A stretch of DNA of 64,000 bases from Acidovorax benzenivorans (GTDB lineage: Bacteria > Pseudomonadota > Gammaproteobacteria > Burkholderiales > Burkholderiaceae_C): positions 186,001-250,000 of the forward strand of contig NZ_JAPCKI010000003.1 in NCBI RefSeq assembly GCF_028680575.1, read 5' to 3'. A model generated the notes under the pieces. It worked only from the letters and a program-made list of their open reading frames with translations, searched no databases and was not told the DNA's origin. How positions within the stretch are numbered: the first letter of the stretch is position 1; every line of letters starts with the position of its first letter. Shown here in pieces: positions 36,474 through 45,321 of the stretch. A program made the translations under genes and the position numbers.

Positions 36474-37850
36474 GTGACGGAGCAAACGCCCGCTGGCTTT
36501 AACGTGCACACGGGCTCGGATGTCCAAGCCATGCTGGCAGTGATGGGGCTTCATTCGATAGAGCAGCTGTTTGCTGATGTGCCCGCTCAGGTGCGGTTGC
36601 GCCGTGCGCTTAGCTTGCCTTCTGCGCTTAGTGAATGGGAGCTCATGCGCGACATGCGGGCCATGGCTGATATGAACGCCACGGTGCTGACCCACTCTAG
36701 TTTTCTCGGTTGTGGTGCCTACGAGCACTACATCCCTGCAGTGGTGGATGCCATGGTCTCACGCGGGGAATTTTTGACCGCATACACCCCCTACCAGCCG
36801 GAAATGAGCCAAGGTTTGCTGCAGGCGCTGTTTGAGTTCCAGGTGCTGGTAGGGCGTCTTTTGGGGCAGGACTGCGTGAACTGCTCAGTCTATGACGGCG
36901 CCACTGCGTTGGCTGAATCTTGCTGGATGATGTGCTCTGCCAGCGGCAAACGCCGTGTGGTGGTTGCTCAAGCGGTCTGGCAGCAATACCGCGAAGTGCT
37001 CGACACCTACCTGTTGCCCCGTGGCGTGCAACTGGTTTATGTGGGGCAGGATTTACAAACCGGTATGGCTGACACCGCTGCGATTGCGGATCTGATCATG
37101 GCAGGGGACGTGGCTGGCGTCGTTTTGCAAAGTCCGAATGCTCTGGGGGTGATTGAGGATTTGCAGGCGGTTGCACAGGTTTGTCAATCAAGCAAAGCGC
37201 TGCTTGTTGTGTGTGTCAACCCGTTGCTGTGTGGTTGGCTGGAGGCGCCTGGCAGGCTGGGAGCAGACATCGTGGTGTGCGAGGGGCAACCTCTGGGATT
37301 GCCGTTGAGTGCAGGCGGGCCCTACGTCGGCATTATCGCTTGCACCAAAACCCTTGAACGTTACCTGCCTGGCCGTCTGGTCGGCCGCGTGCATGACCTT
37401 AATGGGAAACTTGGTTATGCATTGGTGAAGGAGGACCGAGAACAGCATGTGGCGCGTGACAGGGCCACCAGCCACATCTGCTCCAACCAAGCCCTCAATG
37501 CCATTCGTGTTGCAATCTATCTGGCTTGTCTGGGCGAACGTAATTTCATGCGTATCGCTCAAATGAATGTCGCCAAAGCGGCGCAGTTGCGCGAGTTGCT
37601 CACTGCGCAGGCGGGCGTCAAACTACTGCGCCGCGGCTCCCATTTCAATGAGTTTGCGGTTGAGTTGCCGATGGATGCGGTCATGTTCTGTGCCCGTATG
37701 CGCAATCTCGGTATTTTTGCAGGCGTGCCGATCGATAAGGCGCTGGTCGGCCATGAGAGAGGCTTGCTGATCGCCGTGACAGAGACAAAGAGTCTTGCCG
37801 ACCTGCAGGCGTATGTGAAACATGCATGCGCGTGCCTGCAGGAATTTTAA
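36474..37850 (+). CDS. gcvPA: Glycine decarboxylase P-protein subunit 1 (GcvPA)
   Basis: This is the N-terminal half of a split P-protein, about 458 residues. Landmarks are FLGCGAYEHYIPAVVDAM, FLTAYTPYQPEMSQGLLQALFEFQ, NCSVYDGATALAESCWM, GQPLGLPLSAGGPYVGIIA, LPGRLVGRVHDLNG and RATSHICSNQALNA. The subunit lacks the PLP lysine, which lies in GcvPB. In the glycine cleavage system PA+PB decarboxylates glycine and passes aminomethyl to lipoyl-GcvH. Most relatives of this organism use a single fused gcvP, so a split pair in a glycan locus suggests acquisition and a specialised role. Starts at 36474 (GTG, weak SD), 36450 (GTG) or 36429 (TTG) are all possible. Confidence 0.85.
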   Translation: MTEQTPAGFNVHTGSDVQAMLAVMGLHSIEQLFADVPAQVRLRRALSLPSALSEWELMRDMRAMADMNATVLTHSSFLGCGAYEHYIPAVVDAMVSRGEFLTAYTPYQPEMSQGLLQALFEFQVLVGRLLGQDCVNCSVYDGATALAESCWMMCSASGKRRVVVAQAVWQQYREVLDTYLLPRGVQLVYVGQDLQTGMADTAAIADLIMAGDVAGVVLQSPNALGVIEDLQAVAQVCQSSKALLVVCVNPLLCGWLEAPGRLGADIVVCEGQPLGLPLSAGGPYVGIIACTKTLERYLPGRLVGRVHDLNGKLGYALVKEDREQHVARDRATSHICSNQALNAIRVAIYLACLGERNFMRIAQMNVAKAAQLRELLTAQAGVKLLRRGSHFNEFAVELPMDAVMFCARMRNLGIFAGVPIDKALVGHERGLLIAVTETKSLADLQAYVKHACACLQEF

Positions 37851-37851
37851 T

Positions 37852-39276
37852 ATGTCTGTCACGTCTCCGTCTCAATCCATTGTCGATTTGCACCGCCCCG
37901 GCGCTGCCAGCGACGTTTTTGCGGGTGAGGCTCTTATGGTCCCACCACCGCCGCCATCGTTTGCTCGTCAGCGTACTGCAATTGGGTTGCCCGAAGTGAG
38001 CGAAGTGGATGTGGTGCGCCACTTCACTCGCCTGAGCCAGGAATCCCATGGGGTGGACAACGGGCCTTACCCGCTGGGTTCGTGCACGATGAAATACAAC
38101 CCCAAGCGCAACGACGAACTGGCCCGCTTGTCCGGTTTCGCGAATGCTCACCCCATGCAGGATGCAGACACTTTGCGCGGCGTGTGGGAGGTGTACGAGC
38201 GGCTTCAGGTGATGGTGAGTGAGGTCACCGGCATGGATGCCTGCTGCCTGGCCCCGGCCGCTGGCGCCCACGGCGAGTTGGCTGGCTTGCTGGTACTACG
38301 TAGGCACTTTGCCGATTTGGGAACCCCTCGTTCGGTGGTGTTGGTGCCGGATTCGGCCCATGGCACGAACCCCGCATCTGCCGCCATGGCCGGGTTCGAG
38401 TGCCGGATCGTTCCCTCTGATCTTAAAGGCCGCGTGGACATGGTGTCTCTGCGCGAGATGCTGACGTCCGATGTGGCCGCCTTTATGTTAACCAATCCTT
38501 CCACTCTGGGATTGTTTGAAGACCAGATCGTGGAAATTGCCGATGCTGTGCACGCTAACGGATCTTTGCTGTACTACGACGGCGCCAATCTGAATGCGCT
38601 GATGGGTATTGTGCGCCCTGGCGACATGGGGTTTGACGTGGTGCATGTGAATGTACACAAGACGTTCTCTACACCACACGGTGGCGGTGGCCCGGGGGCG
38701 GGCCCTGTGGCCGTGAAGGCGGCACTGGCGCCGTATCTTCCTCGTCCGGTGGTGATTCGGAAAAATGGCGTTGCACAGCCTGACGAGGATCGCCCGCTGT
38801 CCATTGGTCGAATGAAAAGCTTTCATGGCCATGTGGGCGTGCTGCTGCGCGCATACGGCTATCTGCGCACTATGGGCGCGCGGGGTTTGCGTGAGGCTTC
38901 TGAAAATGCGGTGCTCAACGCCAACTATTTGCAGCACCAACTGGCCCACATTTTGCCCCCGGTGTACAACCAGTTCTGCAAGCACGAAACCTTGTTGTCT
39001 GGCGAAAGACTCAACACTTCAGCGCGCCAGTTTGCCAAGCGGCTCATTGATTACGGCATACACCCGCCCACGCTGGTGGGGGCTGGTTGCGTGTACTTTC
39101 CGGGCGATCTCAAGTCGGCCATGCTGATCGAACCCACCGAGACCGAATCGAAGGCTAGCCTTGACTACCAGGTTGAGATATTCCAGCGCGTCTTTGATGA
39201 AGACTCTACGGACGAGGCATTGGTCGAAAGTGCCCCTTTGAGCCGCAAGATTGCACGGCTCGATATAAAAATTTAA
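37852..39276 (+). CDS. gcvPB: Glycine decarboxylase P-protein subunit 2 (GcvPB)
   Basis: The 474-residue catalytic half carries the PLP-binding lysine K270 in VHVNVHKTFSTPHGGGGPG, a glycine-rich loop typical of P-proteins. Other motifs are YPLGSCTMKYNPKRNDE (74-90), PAAGAHGELAG, LVPDSAHGTNPASAAMAG and YYDGANLNALMG. All visible catalytic landmarks are intact, so it should be an active decarboxylase with GcvPA. It starts one base after the gcvPA stop with an agga SD. No gcvH, gcvT or lipoate gene is in the window. The next gene, asnB, starts nine bases on. Confidence 0.88.
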   Translation: MSVTSPSQSIVDLHRPGAASDVFAGEALMVPPPPPSFARQRTAIGLPEVSEVDVVRHFTRLSQESHGVDNGPYPLGSCTMKYNPKRNDELARLSGFANAHPMQDADTLRGVWEVYERLQVMVSEVTGMDACCLAPAAGAHGELAGLLVLRRHFADLGTPRSVVLVPDSAHGTNPASAAMAGFECRIVPSDLKGRVDMVSLREMLTSDVAAFMLTNPSTLGLFEDQIVEIADAVHANGSLLYYDGANLNALMGIVRPGDMGFDVVHVNVHKTFSTPHGGGGPGAGPVAVKAALAPYLPRPVVIRKNGVAQPDEDRPLSIGRMKSFHGHVGVLLRAYGYLRTMGARGLREASENAVLNANYLQHQLAHILPPVYNQFCKHETLLSGERLNTSARQFAKRLIDYGIHPPTLVGAGCVYFPGDLKSAMLIEPTETESKASLDYQVEIFQRVFDEDSTDEALVESAPLSRKIARLDIKI

Positions 39277-39285
39277 GGATTTGCC

Positions 39286-41040
39286 ATGTGTGGAATTGCA
39301 GGTGTGATCAATGCTGCGGGCGTGACGAAAGACGACGTCTGGAAGATGATCGACTGCATCAAATACCGAGGAGTTGACGAGCAAGGTGTCGAGGATCTGG
39401 GTGGCGCGGTTCTGGGGCACGCACGACTTGCAGTGGTTGATCCCGAAAACGGTATGCAGCCCATGTCGAGCACCGATGGCAAGGTCTGGGTGGTCTTCAA
39501 TGGCGAGATTTTCAACTTCATCGAATTGCGCGAACAGCTCAAGGCCAAGGGTTATAAGTTCAAGTCGCGATGTGACACCGAGGTGCTGGTGCATTTGTGG
39601 TGTGAAAGGGGTGAAAAGATGCTTGACGATCTTGTCGGCATGTTCGCCTTTTTCGTATGGGATCAGCGAACACAGACTGGCATGTTGGCCCGTGATCGCC
39701 AGGGTATCAAGCCCTGCTTTTATGCGCCGTATCAAGGTGGTATTGCATTTGCCAGCGAGATGAAGGCCATCCTTGCGCTGCCGAAGTTCGAGCGTAAGGT
39801 GAACGAAGCGGCTTTGGGCAACGTGTTCACTTTCAACTACTGCCCGCCACCAGAGACCTGCTTTGAAGATATCTGCCATCTGATGCCTGGCTTCTTCATG
39901 CGCTTTAGCAACGGAAGTTGCTCCGAGCCCGTGCGCTACTGGAGCTGGCCAATTGATAGCGATCGGGTCGATGCGTCGCAGGCTGATCTAGAGCGTGCCC
40001 TGGACGAAGCCGTCAAACTGCAGATGCGGTTTGATGTGGATGGCGGCCTCTTTTTATCGGGGGGCGTTGATTCTGCTGTTATTGCCAACCGGTTGGTTCC
40101 TCAATGGAATCGACCTCAACTGGATGCCATTGGTCTGCGCATCGAGGACAAGGGTTTTTCTGAGTACGCCTATGCCGAACGCGTGGCCGAAGACCTGAAT
40201 ATCAACCTGAGCGCACTGGACATCCAGCCTTCCGATATCCCGGAAATCGCGCGCTCGGTGGTCAAGCACGCGGAGCAACCACACGGGGATTTTTCCTTCT
40301 TCCTGTTCTACCTGCTGTCGCGCAAGGCGCATGAGATGGGCAAGATCGTCATGTTCACCGGAGATGGCCCCGACGAGGTCATGTTGGGCTTTCGCCATAA
40401 CGAGCAGTTCTTCTCGGAGATGATGCGTGCCAATTTTTCGATGCGTAGCTATTTCGACCTTATCAGTTACAGCACCGAAAAAGACCGCAAGCGCATGATG
40501 AGCCCGTCATTTCTGCCCCATACAGAAGGCGCGCTCGACAAGTTCATGGGCATCATCGAGCCATTTCGCGACCTGGAACCGATGGAGCAGGTTGCCGCAT
40601 ATGAGTTGACGTCGCTCATGCCCGGTAACAACGCGGTCAAGGGTGATCGCATGGGCGCTTGCTGGTCCATTGAAGGGCGGGCACCTTTCCTGGATCATCG
40701 GGTGAGTGAGTTGTTCGCACGCTTGCCCATTACGTCCAAGTTCTATCAAGGTGTCGGTAAACACTTCCTAAAGAAAGCGGCAGAGAGCTACTACGACCAT
40801 GATTTTGTGTTCCGACCCAAGACCATGCCAACGCTGCCCATCGGCGAGTGGATCAAAGGCCCGCTATTTCAATGGGCGCGGGAGGTTCTTGCTCTGCCTG
40901 ATGGCGGGCGTTTTGATCGTAACGAGCTGCAGGTCATGTTGGAGGAGCACCGCAGTGGCCTGCACAACCACACCAAGCAACTGCGCACAGTGCTTGTGGC
41001 CAAGCTTTGGCTGCAAGAGTTCTTCCCAGAACACGTTTAA
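39286..41040 (+). CDS. asnB: AsnB-type glutamine amidotransferase
   Basis: The 584-residue protein has an N-terminal class II amidotransferase (Ntn) domain with C2 as nucleophile after Met removal (MCGIAGVINA), and the later FNGEIFN and ARDRQGIKP. A C-terminal ATP-pyrophosphatase-type synthetase domain follows with the P-loop LFLSGGVDSA (SGGVDS at 258-263) and the second motif FTGDGPDEVMLGF. Standard AsnB makes asparagine from aspartate. In O-antigen loci such enzymes can amidate uronic acid or nonulosonate carboxyls (WbpS-type). Its location among glycan and nitrogen genes favours a specialised acceptor. SD aagga before the ATG at 39286. Confidence 0.9.
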   Translation: MCGIAGVINAAGVTKDDVWKMIDCIKYRGVDEQGVEDLGGAVLGHARLAVVDPENGMQPMSSTDGKVWVVFNGEIFNFIELREQLKAKGYKFKSRCDTEVLVHLWCERGEKMLDDLVGMFAFFVWDQRTQTGMLARDRQGIKPCFYAPYQGGIAFASEMKAILALPKFERKVNEAALGNVFTFNYCPPPETCFEDICHLMPGFFMRFSNGSCSEPVRYWSWPIDSDRVDASQADLERALDEAVKLQMRFDVDGGLFLSGGVDSAVIANRLVPQWNRPQLDAIGLRIEDKGFSEYAYAERVAEDLNINLSALDIQPSDIPEIARSVVKHAEQPHGDFSFFLFYLLSRKAHEMGKIVMFTGDGPDEVMLGFRHNEQFFSEMMRANFSMRSYFDLISYSTEKDRKRMMSPSFLPHTEGALDKFMGIIEPFRDLEPMEQVAAYELTSLMPGNNAVKGDRMGACWSIEGRAPFLDHRVSELFARLPITSKFYQGVGKHFLKKAAESYYDHDFVFRPKTMPTLPIGEWIKGPLFQWAREVLALPDGGRFDRNELQVMLEEHRSGLHNHTKQLRTVLVAKLWLQEFFPEHV

Positions 41041-41067
41041 GAATCACCAGGCGGAGACGTCAGGACT

Positions 41068-42375
41068 ATGGCCGAATTTGATTACTATCTTGCGCAGTTC
41101 GTGGACATCCACGGTCGGCCCAAAGCGAAGCTGGTGCCGGGTAAGCACAAGGAAACGATTTTTGGTGCGGGCGCAGGTTTCGCGGGTTTTGCCATCGCTG
41201 GCATGGGCATGGGTCCACATGGCAGGGAGTTCATGGCCGTTGGCGACCGTGACTCGATTCGTCCCGTGTCCTGGATGACCTCAACGGCCAGCGTTACTTG
41301 CGACGGGCATGTGGGTGGGAAGCCCCATGCGTTCGACTCACGGGTGATCGCCAAGAAGGCTTTGGCCGATTTTCGTGAAGTGACTGGTTTGGAGTTTTTC
41401 ACGGGCCTGGAGCCGGAGTTCTTTCTGCTCAAGCCAGGGGCAACGGCCGGTAGCTGGGTCGTTGCAACTGAATCGGAGTCCCTGGACAAACCATGCTACG
41501 ACTTTCGTCACCTGTCCTCGGTATCTGATTTCCTCATGGAACTGTGTGCCGCATTGGGCAGTGCTGGTATCGACGTTTACCAGATCGACCATGAAGACGC
41601 CAACGGCCAGTTCGAGATGAACTTCACCTACGCTGATGGCCTGCGAACGGCGGATAACCTTACTTACTTCAAGATGGCATCCCAGGCGATTGCGCGAAAG
41701 CATGGCCTCCTGTGCTCTTTCATGCCCAAGCCGTTTGCAGAGCGCTCGGGCAGCGGCTTGCATATGCACATGTCGGCTGGCAGGCAGTTTGGGGACAATG
41801 CTTTCGAAGATGAATCCGATCCGCGCGGTATGGGCTTGTCACAGATGGCGTACCACTTCCTGGGCGGACTGGTCGCGCACGCGCCGGGTCTCACCGCAAT
41901 TGCAGCGCCCTGCGTCAACTCCTACCGTCGTTTGGTATCGCGCGGTTCGCGCTCGGGCGCAACTTGGGCGCCGATCAACATCGCTTGGGGAGACAACAAT
42001 CGCACCGCATTTGTACGCATCCCTGGTGGGCGACTTGAGTTGCGGGTGCCGGACGCATCGGCTAACCCCTACTTGCTAACTGCGGCCATTGTTCATGCCG
42101 GTCTGGATGGTATACAGCGAAAGCTTAACCCGGGTCCGCCTTGCAATGAGAACCTCTACCAACTCAGCTTGGCCGAACTTGCTGCGCGCGGTATCAAGCG
42201 CCTGCCAGCAAGCTTGCCTGATGCACTCGATGCGCTGGAGGCTGACCAAACGCTTTGTGAAGGCTTGGGCGCTGATTTTGTCGCAGCGTTCACTGAGATC
42301 AAGCGTGCTGAGTGCGATGAGCTGCTACTCATGGTGCCGCCTGCGGAATTCAGGCGTTATGTGGATTTCTTCTGA
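41068..42375 (+). CDS. glnT: GlnT/type III-annotated glutamine synthetase, glutamate-methylamine ligase-like
   Basis: The 435-residue ligase is of the glutamine synthetase fold. It starts EFDYYLAQFVDIHGRPKAKLVPG, as in the GlnT and gamma-glutamylmethylamide synthetase (GMAS) group. Motifs include TGLEPEFFLL (metal ligands), EDANGQFEMNFTYADGL, SGSGLHMHMS (ATP/metal His), SRGSRSGATWAPINIAWGDNNR and RLELRVPDASANPY. It ligates ammonia or a small amine to the glutamate gamma-carboxyl; sequence alone does not separate ammonia from methylamine. It lacks an adenylylation-type C-terminal tyrosine loop. It lies 27 bases after asnB, in one operon with gcvPA and gcvPB. Confidence 0.82.
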   Translation: MAEFDYYLAQFVDIHGRPKAKLVPGKHKETIFGAGAGFAGFAIAGMGMGPHGREFMAVGDRDSIRPVSWMTSTASVTCDGHVGGKPHAFDSRVIAKKALADFREVTGLEFFTGLEPEFFLLKPGATAGSWVVATESESLDKPCYDFRHLSSVSDFLMELCAALGSAGIDVYQIDHEDANGQFEMNFTYADGLRTADNLTYFKMASQAIARKHGLLCSFMPKPFAERSGSGLHMHMSAGRQFGDNAFEDESDPRGMGLSQMAYHFLGGLVAHAPGLTAIAAPCVNSYRRLVSRGSRSGATWAPINIAWGDNNRTAFVRIPGGRLELRVPDASANPYLLTAAIVHAGLDGIQRKLNPGPPCNENLYQLSLAELAARGIKRLPASLPDALDALEADQTLCEGLGADFVAAFTEIKRAECDELLLMVPPAEFRRYVDFF

Positions 42376-42409
42376 AGGGATGACACCCTCGGGACGGGAA
42401 AGCTTGCAT

Positions 42410-42721
42410 ATGAATCTGGACATCAAGATAACTAGTAGCATCCAATTCATGAACTGCGGAAACGGGCCCATCACAAAGATCGTCCCTGCTATTGGTGGGT
42501 ATCTGGCGTACGGCGCAAAGCAGGTTTTTACTTTATCAGTAGGCGATTGTCGCCTCCATGAGCGCCTTGCGTGGCTGAAGGGCACGTTGCAGTTGAATGA
42601 ACTGGTCGCAAGATATTTTGAGCCGGTGGTACTGGCGGCGGTCTTTGGGCCGCGACATCCGGGTTACTCTAAATTCACGCACGAGGGTGGGTATGGGCGT
42701 TCAGTGACTTGGCCGGACTAG
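42410..42721 (+). CDS. Unrecognised 103-residue protein in the glycan locus
   Basis: This frame fills the gap between glnT and the glycosyltransferase. I do not recognise it. The product starts MNLDIKITSSIQFMNCG, is soluble-looking and rich in Gly and aromatic residues, and ends GYGRSVTWPD, with two cysteines. An SD-like gggaaag precedes the ATG at 42410; an ATG at 42380 would add ten residues but its aagg is too close. Base composition is lower in GC than the flanking genes. It could be a small enzyme accessory, a truncated domain, or non-coding filler; gene reality is moderate because the frame fits the gap exactly. Confidence 0.5.
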   Translation: MNLDIKITSSIQFMNCGNGPITKIVPAIGGYLAYGAKQVFTLSVGDCRLHERLAWLKGTLQLNELVARYFEPVVLAAVFGPRHPGYSKFTHEGGYGRSVTWPD

Positions 42722-42728
42722 TGCGTCG

Positions 42729-43928
42729 ATGAAAAGAGTCTTGTTCGTTGCCTATGGTAGCGGTCACATCAATATGGTTGTGCCTGTCGCCAAGGCATTG
42801 GCAGCCAAGGGAAAGGCAGCGCCTGTGGTGTTGGCACTGACGACGGCCGCGCCCGTGGCCCGTGCGGCTGGCCTGGATGTACGTCAGTTCAAGGATTTCG
42901 CAACCGACGCCGATAGTGCTGCATTGGCGCAGGGACAGCAGTTGATGCAGGGGCTGGGTCGGCCGATGGTTGATCTCCAAGAAACAGTAGCATACCTGGG
43001 TTTGTCGATGGCTGACTTGATCGCCTGTGCTGGCCTTCAAGAGGCGGAGCGGGCCTATCGGCAATTCGGCCGTCAGGCTTTTTTGCCTGTTCCGACGATG
43101 TTGCGCATCCTTCGGCAAGTAGCACCAGATCTCGTGGTCTGTACGAATTCACCGCGGGCGGAACGCGCGGCGGTGCTGGCGGCGCGCCAACTCGGTATCC
43201 CGTCGATCTGTATGGTTGACTTGTTCGCGTTGGACGAAGTGAAGTGGATAGGAGCGCCGGATTATGCGGACCTCGTTTGCGTCCTTAACGACTCGGTCCG
43301 GGAATTCCTTGTCGCTGCCGGGCGCGCGCCGGAGCAGGTTGTCGTAACTGGAAATCCTGCGTTTGACGCATTAAATGGGCCCGAAGTCCAAGCTCAGGGT
43401 CAGCACATGCGCCTTGTGCAGGGTTGGGGGGGGCGACGCGTCATCCTTTGGCCTACTCAGGTCGAGCCGACCCAGCATCCGTTCGATGGTCGACCGGGTG
43501 ACCCGACACTGCCGGCTCGGGCGCTGGACTCGGCGCTTGAGTGGGTGCGTGTCCGTACCGACACCACACTATGTCTCCGTGCGAGGGCCGGTGAGTCCCC
43601 GCCGGTAGTGCCCTCAGACTCTCGTATTGTGCTAACGGGACAGGATTGGCCTCTGGCGCCGCTGTTGCATGCGACAGATCTGGTTCTTACGCTTAATTCG
43701 ACAGTCGGGCTGGAGGGCCACATGGCTGGTTGTCGGCTGGTTCAAGTGTTAGGGTCGGTGTTCGACGATGCTATGCCGCTCGCTCGTTACGGCATTGCCG
43801 ATGCAGCCGTGCCGGTGGATTCGATCGAGCAGGCGCTTGATCGTTGGATCGACGCACCACGTCGTGCGATGCATGAGAAGACAACCGCCACCCAGAAGGT
43901 GCTGGCGATGGTCGACCGATTCCTATAA
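42729..43928 (+). CDS. GT-B-like glycosyltransferase
   Basis: The 399-residue protein has an N-terminal Rossmann start (RVLFVAYGSGHINMVVPVAKALAAKG) like GT-B glycosyltransferases and UDP-GlcNAc-epimerase relatives. The C-terminal donor-binding region VLTGQDWPLAPLLHATDLVLTLNSTVGLEGHMAGCRLVQVLG resembles the end of capsule- and nonulosonate-linked transferases. No membrane segment is seen. It is the only clear glycosyltransferase besides the initiating PGT, so it probably adds the nonulosonic acid or the second sugar. It starts seven bases after the small unknown gene. Donor and acceptor are unknown. Confidence 0.7.
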   Translation: MKRVLFVAYGSGHINMVVPVAKALAAKGKAAPVVLALTTAAPVARAAGLDVRQFKDFATDADSAALAQGQQLMQGLGRPMVDLQETVAYLGLSMADLIACAGLQEAERAYRQFGRQAFLPVPTMLRILRQVAPDLVVCTNSPRAERAAVLAARQLGIPSICMVDLFALDEVKWIGAPDYADLVCVLNDSVREFLVAAGRAPEQVVVTGNPAFDALNGPEVQAQGQHMRLVQGWGGRRVILWPTQVEPTQHPFDGRPGDPTLPARALDSALEWVRVRTDTTLCLRARAGESPPVVPSDSRIVLTGQDWPLAPLLHATDLVLTLNSTVGLEGHMAGCRLVQVLGSVFDDAMPLARYGIADAAVPVDSIEQALDRWIDAPRRAMHEKTTATQKVLAMVDRFL

Positions 43929-43995
43929 TTCATCATCCTGCTTACAGGTTCGTTATAAGCCCCACCATCCGGTCACCGCCCTTCACTAAAGCCGA

Positions 43996-45312
43996 ATGCC
44001 ACTCATCCCCGCCCCTCCCCGCGTTGACCTTTCGGCCTTTGACACCAGCGATGACGATGCCCGCGTGATGTATGGCCTACCGCGCTACGTGCACTTCTGT
44101 AAGAAGTGCGTGATATCCAACCAGCGGCCAAACTCGGCCATTGAATACCAGCATACCAAGGCTAGCAAGAAGGCGACGATTGCGTTCGATGAAGGGGGTG
44201 TCTGTGACGCCTGTCGCTTCGCTGAGCTGAAGCACGGCTCCATTGACTGGAGAGACCGGGAAGATCAGTTAGCCGTACTTTGCGATAAGTTTCGTAGCAA
44301 GTCTGGCTATGACTGCTTGTTACCGGGCTCCGGCGGGAAGGATAGTTTCTATGCCTCGCACATTCTCAAAACACGTTTTGGCATGCACCCGTTGACCGTG
44401 ACCTGGGCGCCTCATGTATACACGGAGTGGGGCTGGAAGAATTTCCAATCGTGGCTGCACGCGGGTTTCGACAATTACCTCATGACGCCAAATGGTCGGG
44501 TGCATCGACTGCTGACCCGCCTCGCTGTAGATAACCTTTTTCACCCCTTCCAAGCCTTTATGTTCGGCCAGAAGTCCTTAGCTCCCAAGATGGCTTTGCT
44601 TCACGATATTCCGTTCGTGGTGTACGGGGAGAACGAGGCGGAGTATGGCAATCCGATTGGTGATACGACGAGTGCCCAGCGTGATTGGTCATACTTCACA
44701 GCGGCCAACAAGTCCGAGATTTACTTGGGTGGTACCTCAGTGCAAAGCCTGTACGAGGATTTTGGTCTTGAAGAACAGGATCTTTTGCCCTATCTGCCGG
44801 CCGATCCAGCGCAAATGAAGCGTAAGCAGGTTGAAGTGCATTACTTGGGCTATTACCTAAAGTGGCATCCCCAGAGTTGCTACTACTACGCGGTAGAGCA
44901 CGGTGGGTTTGAGGCAGCGCCCGAGCGTACTCCCGGTACTTACAGTAAATACAACAGTATCGATGACCGCATCGACGATTTTCATTACTACACAACTTTT
45001 ACCAAGTTCGGCATTGGGCGCGCTACCTACGACGCAGCGCAGGAAATCCGGTCGCGGGATGTCACTCGGGACGAAGGCGTTGCTTTGGTCCGCCGGTACG
45101 ACGGAGAGTTCCCCGATCGCTTTGCAGAGGAAATCTTCCGCTACATCAGCATTCCCGAAAAGGAATTTGGACGCGCCAGTAAGATGTTCGAGTCCCCGGT
45201 GATGGACCGCGACTATTTCATGCGCCTGACCGACACCTTCCGCTCACCCCATTTGTGGAAACTCGAGAACGGCCAATGGACGTTGCGCCACACGGTTTAC
45301 GAAGGCATCTGA
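43996..45312 (+). CDS. pseA: N-acetyl sugar amidotransferase (PseA/WbpG family)
   Basis: The 438-residue ATP-pyrophosphatase-type enzyme converts a sugar N-acetyl group to an acetamidino group, using ammonia from a HisH partner. The P-loop GSGGKDS (111-117) follows zinc-like cysteine pairs C35/C38 and C70/C73 (FCKKCVI, GVCDACRFAE). YGENEAEYGNP and WSYFTAANKSEIYLGGT are family blocks. With HisF2 and HisH2 next in the operon it matches WbpG-HisH-HisF of Pseudomonas O-antigens and PseA of Campylobacter flagellin glycans. The exact substrate (CMP-nonulosonate or UDP-sugar) is not evident; the legionaminate genes downstream suggest a 5- or 7-acetamidino legionaminate. Confidence 0.88.
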   Translation: MPLIPAPPRVDLSAFDTSDDDARVMYGLPRYVHFCKKCVISNQRPNSAIEYQHTKASKKATIAFDEGGVCDACRFAELKHGSIDWRDREDQLAVLCDKFRSKSGYDCLLPGSGGKDSFYASHILKTRFGMHPLTVTWAPHVYTEWGWKNFQSWLHAGFDNYLMTPNGRVHRLLTRLAVDNLFHPFQAFMFGQKSLAPKMALLHDIPFVVYGENEAEYGNPIGDTTSAQRDWSYFTAANKSEIYLGGTSVQSLYEDFGLEEQDLLPYLPADPAQMKRKQVEVHYLGYYLKWHPQSCYYYAVEHGGFEAAPERTPGTYSKYNSIDDRIDDFHYYTTFTKFGIGRATYDAAQEIRSRDVTRDEGVALVRRYDGEFPDRFAEEIFRYISIPEKEFGRASKMFESPVMDRDYFMRLTDTFRSPHLWKLENGQWTLRHTVYEGI

Positions 45313-45321
45313 CAGTTACAC

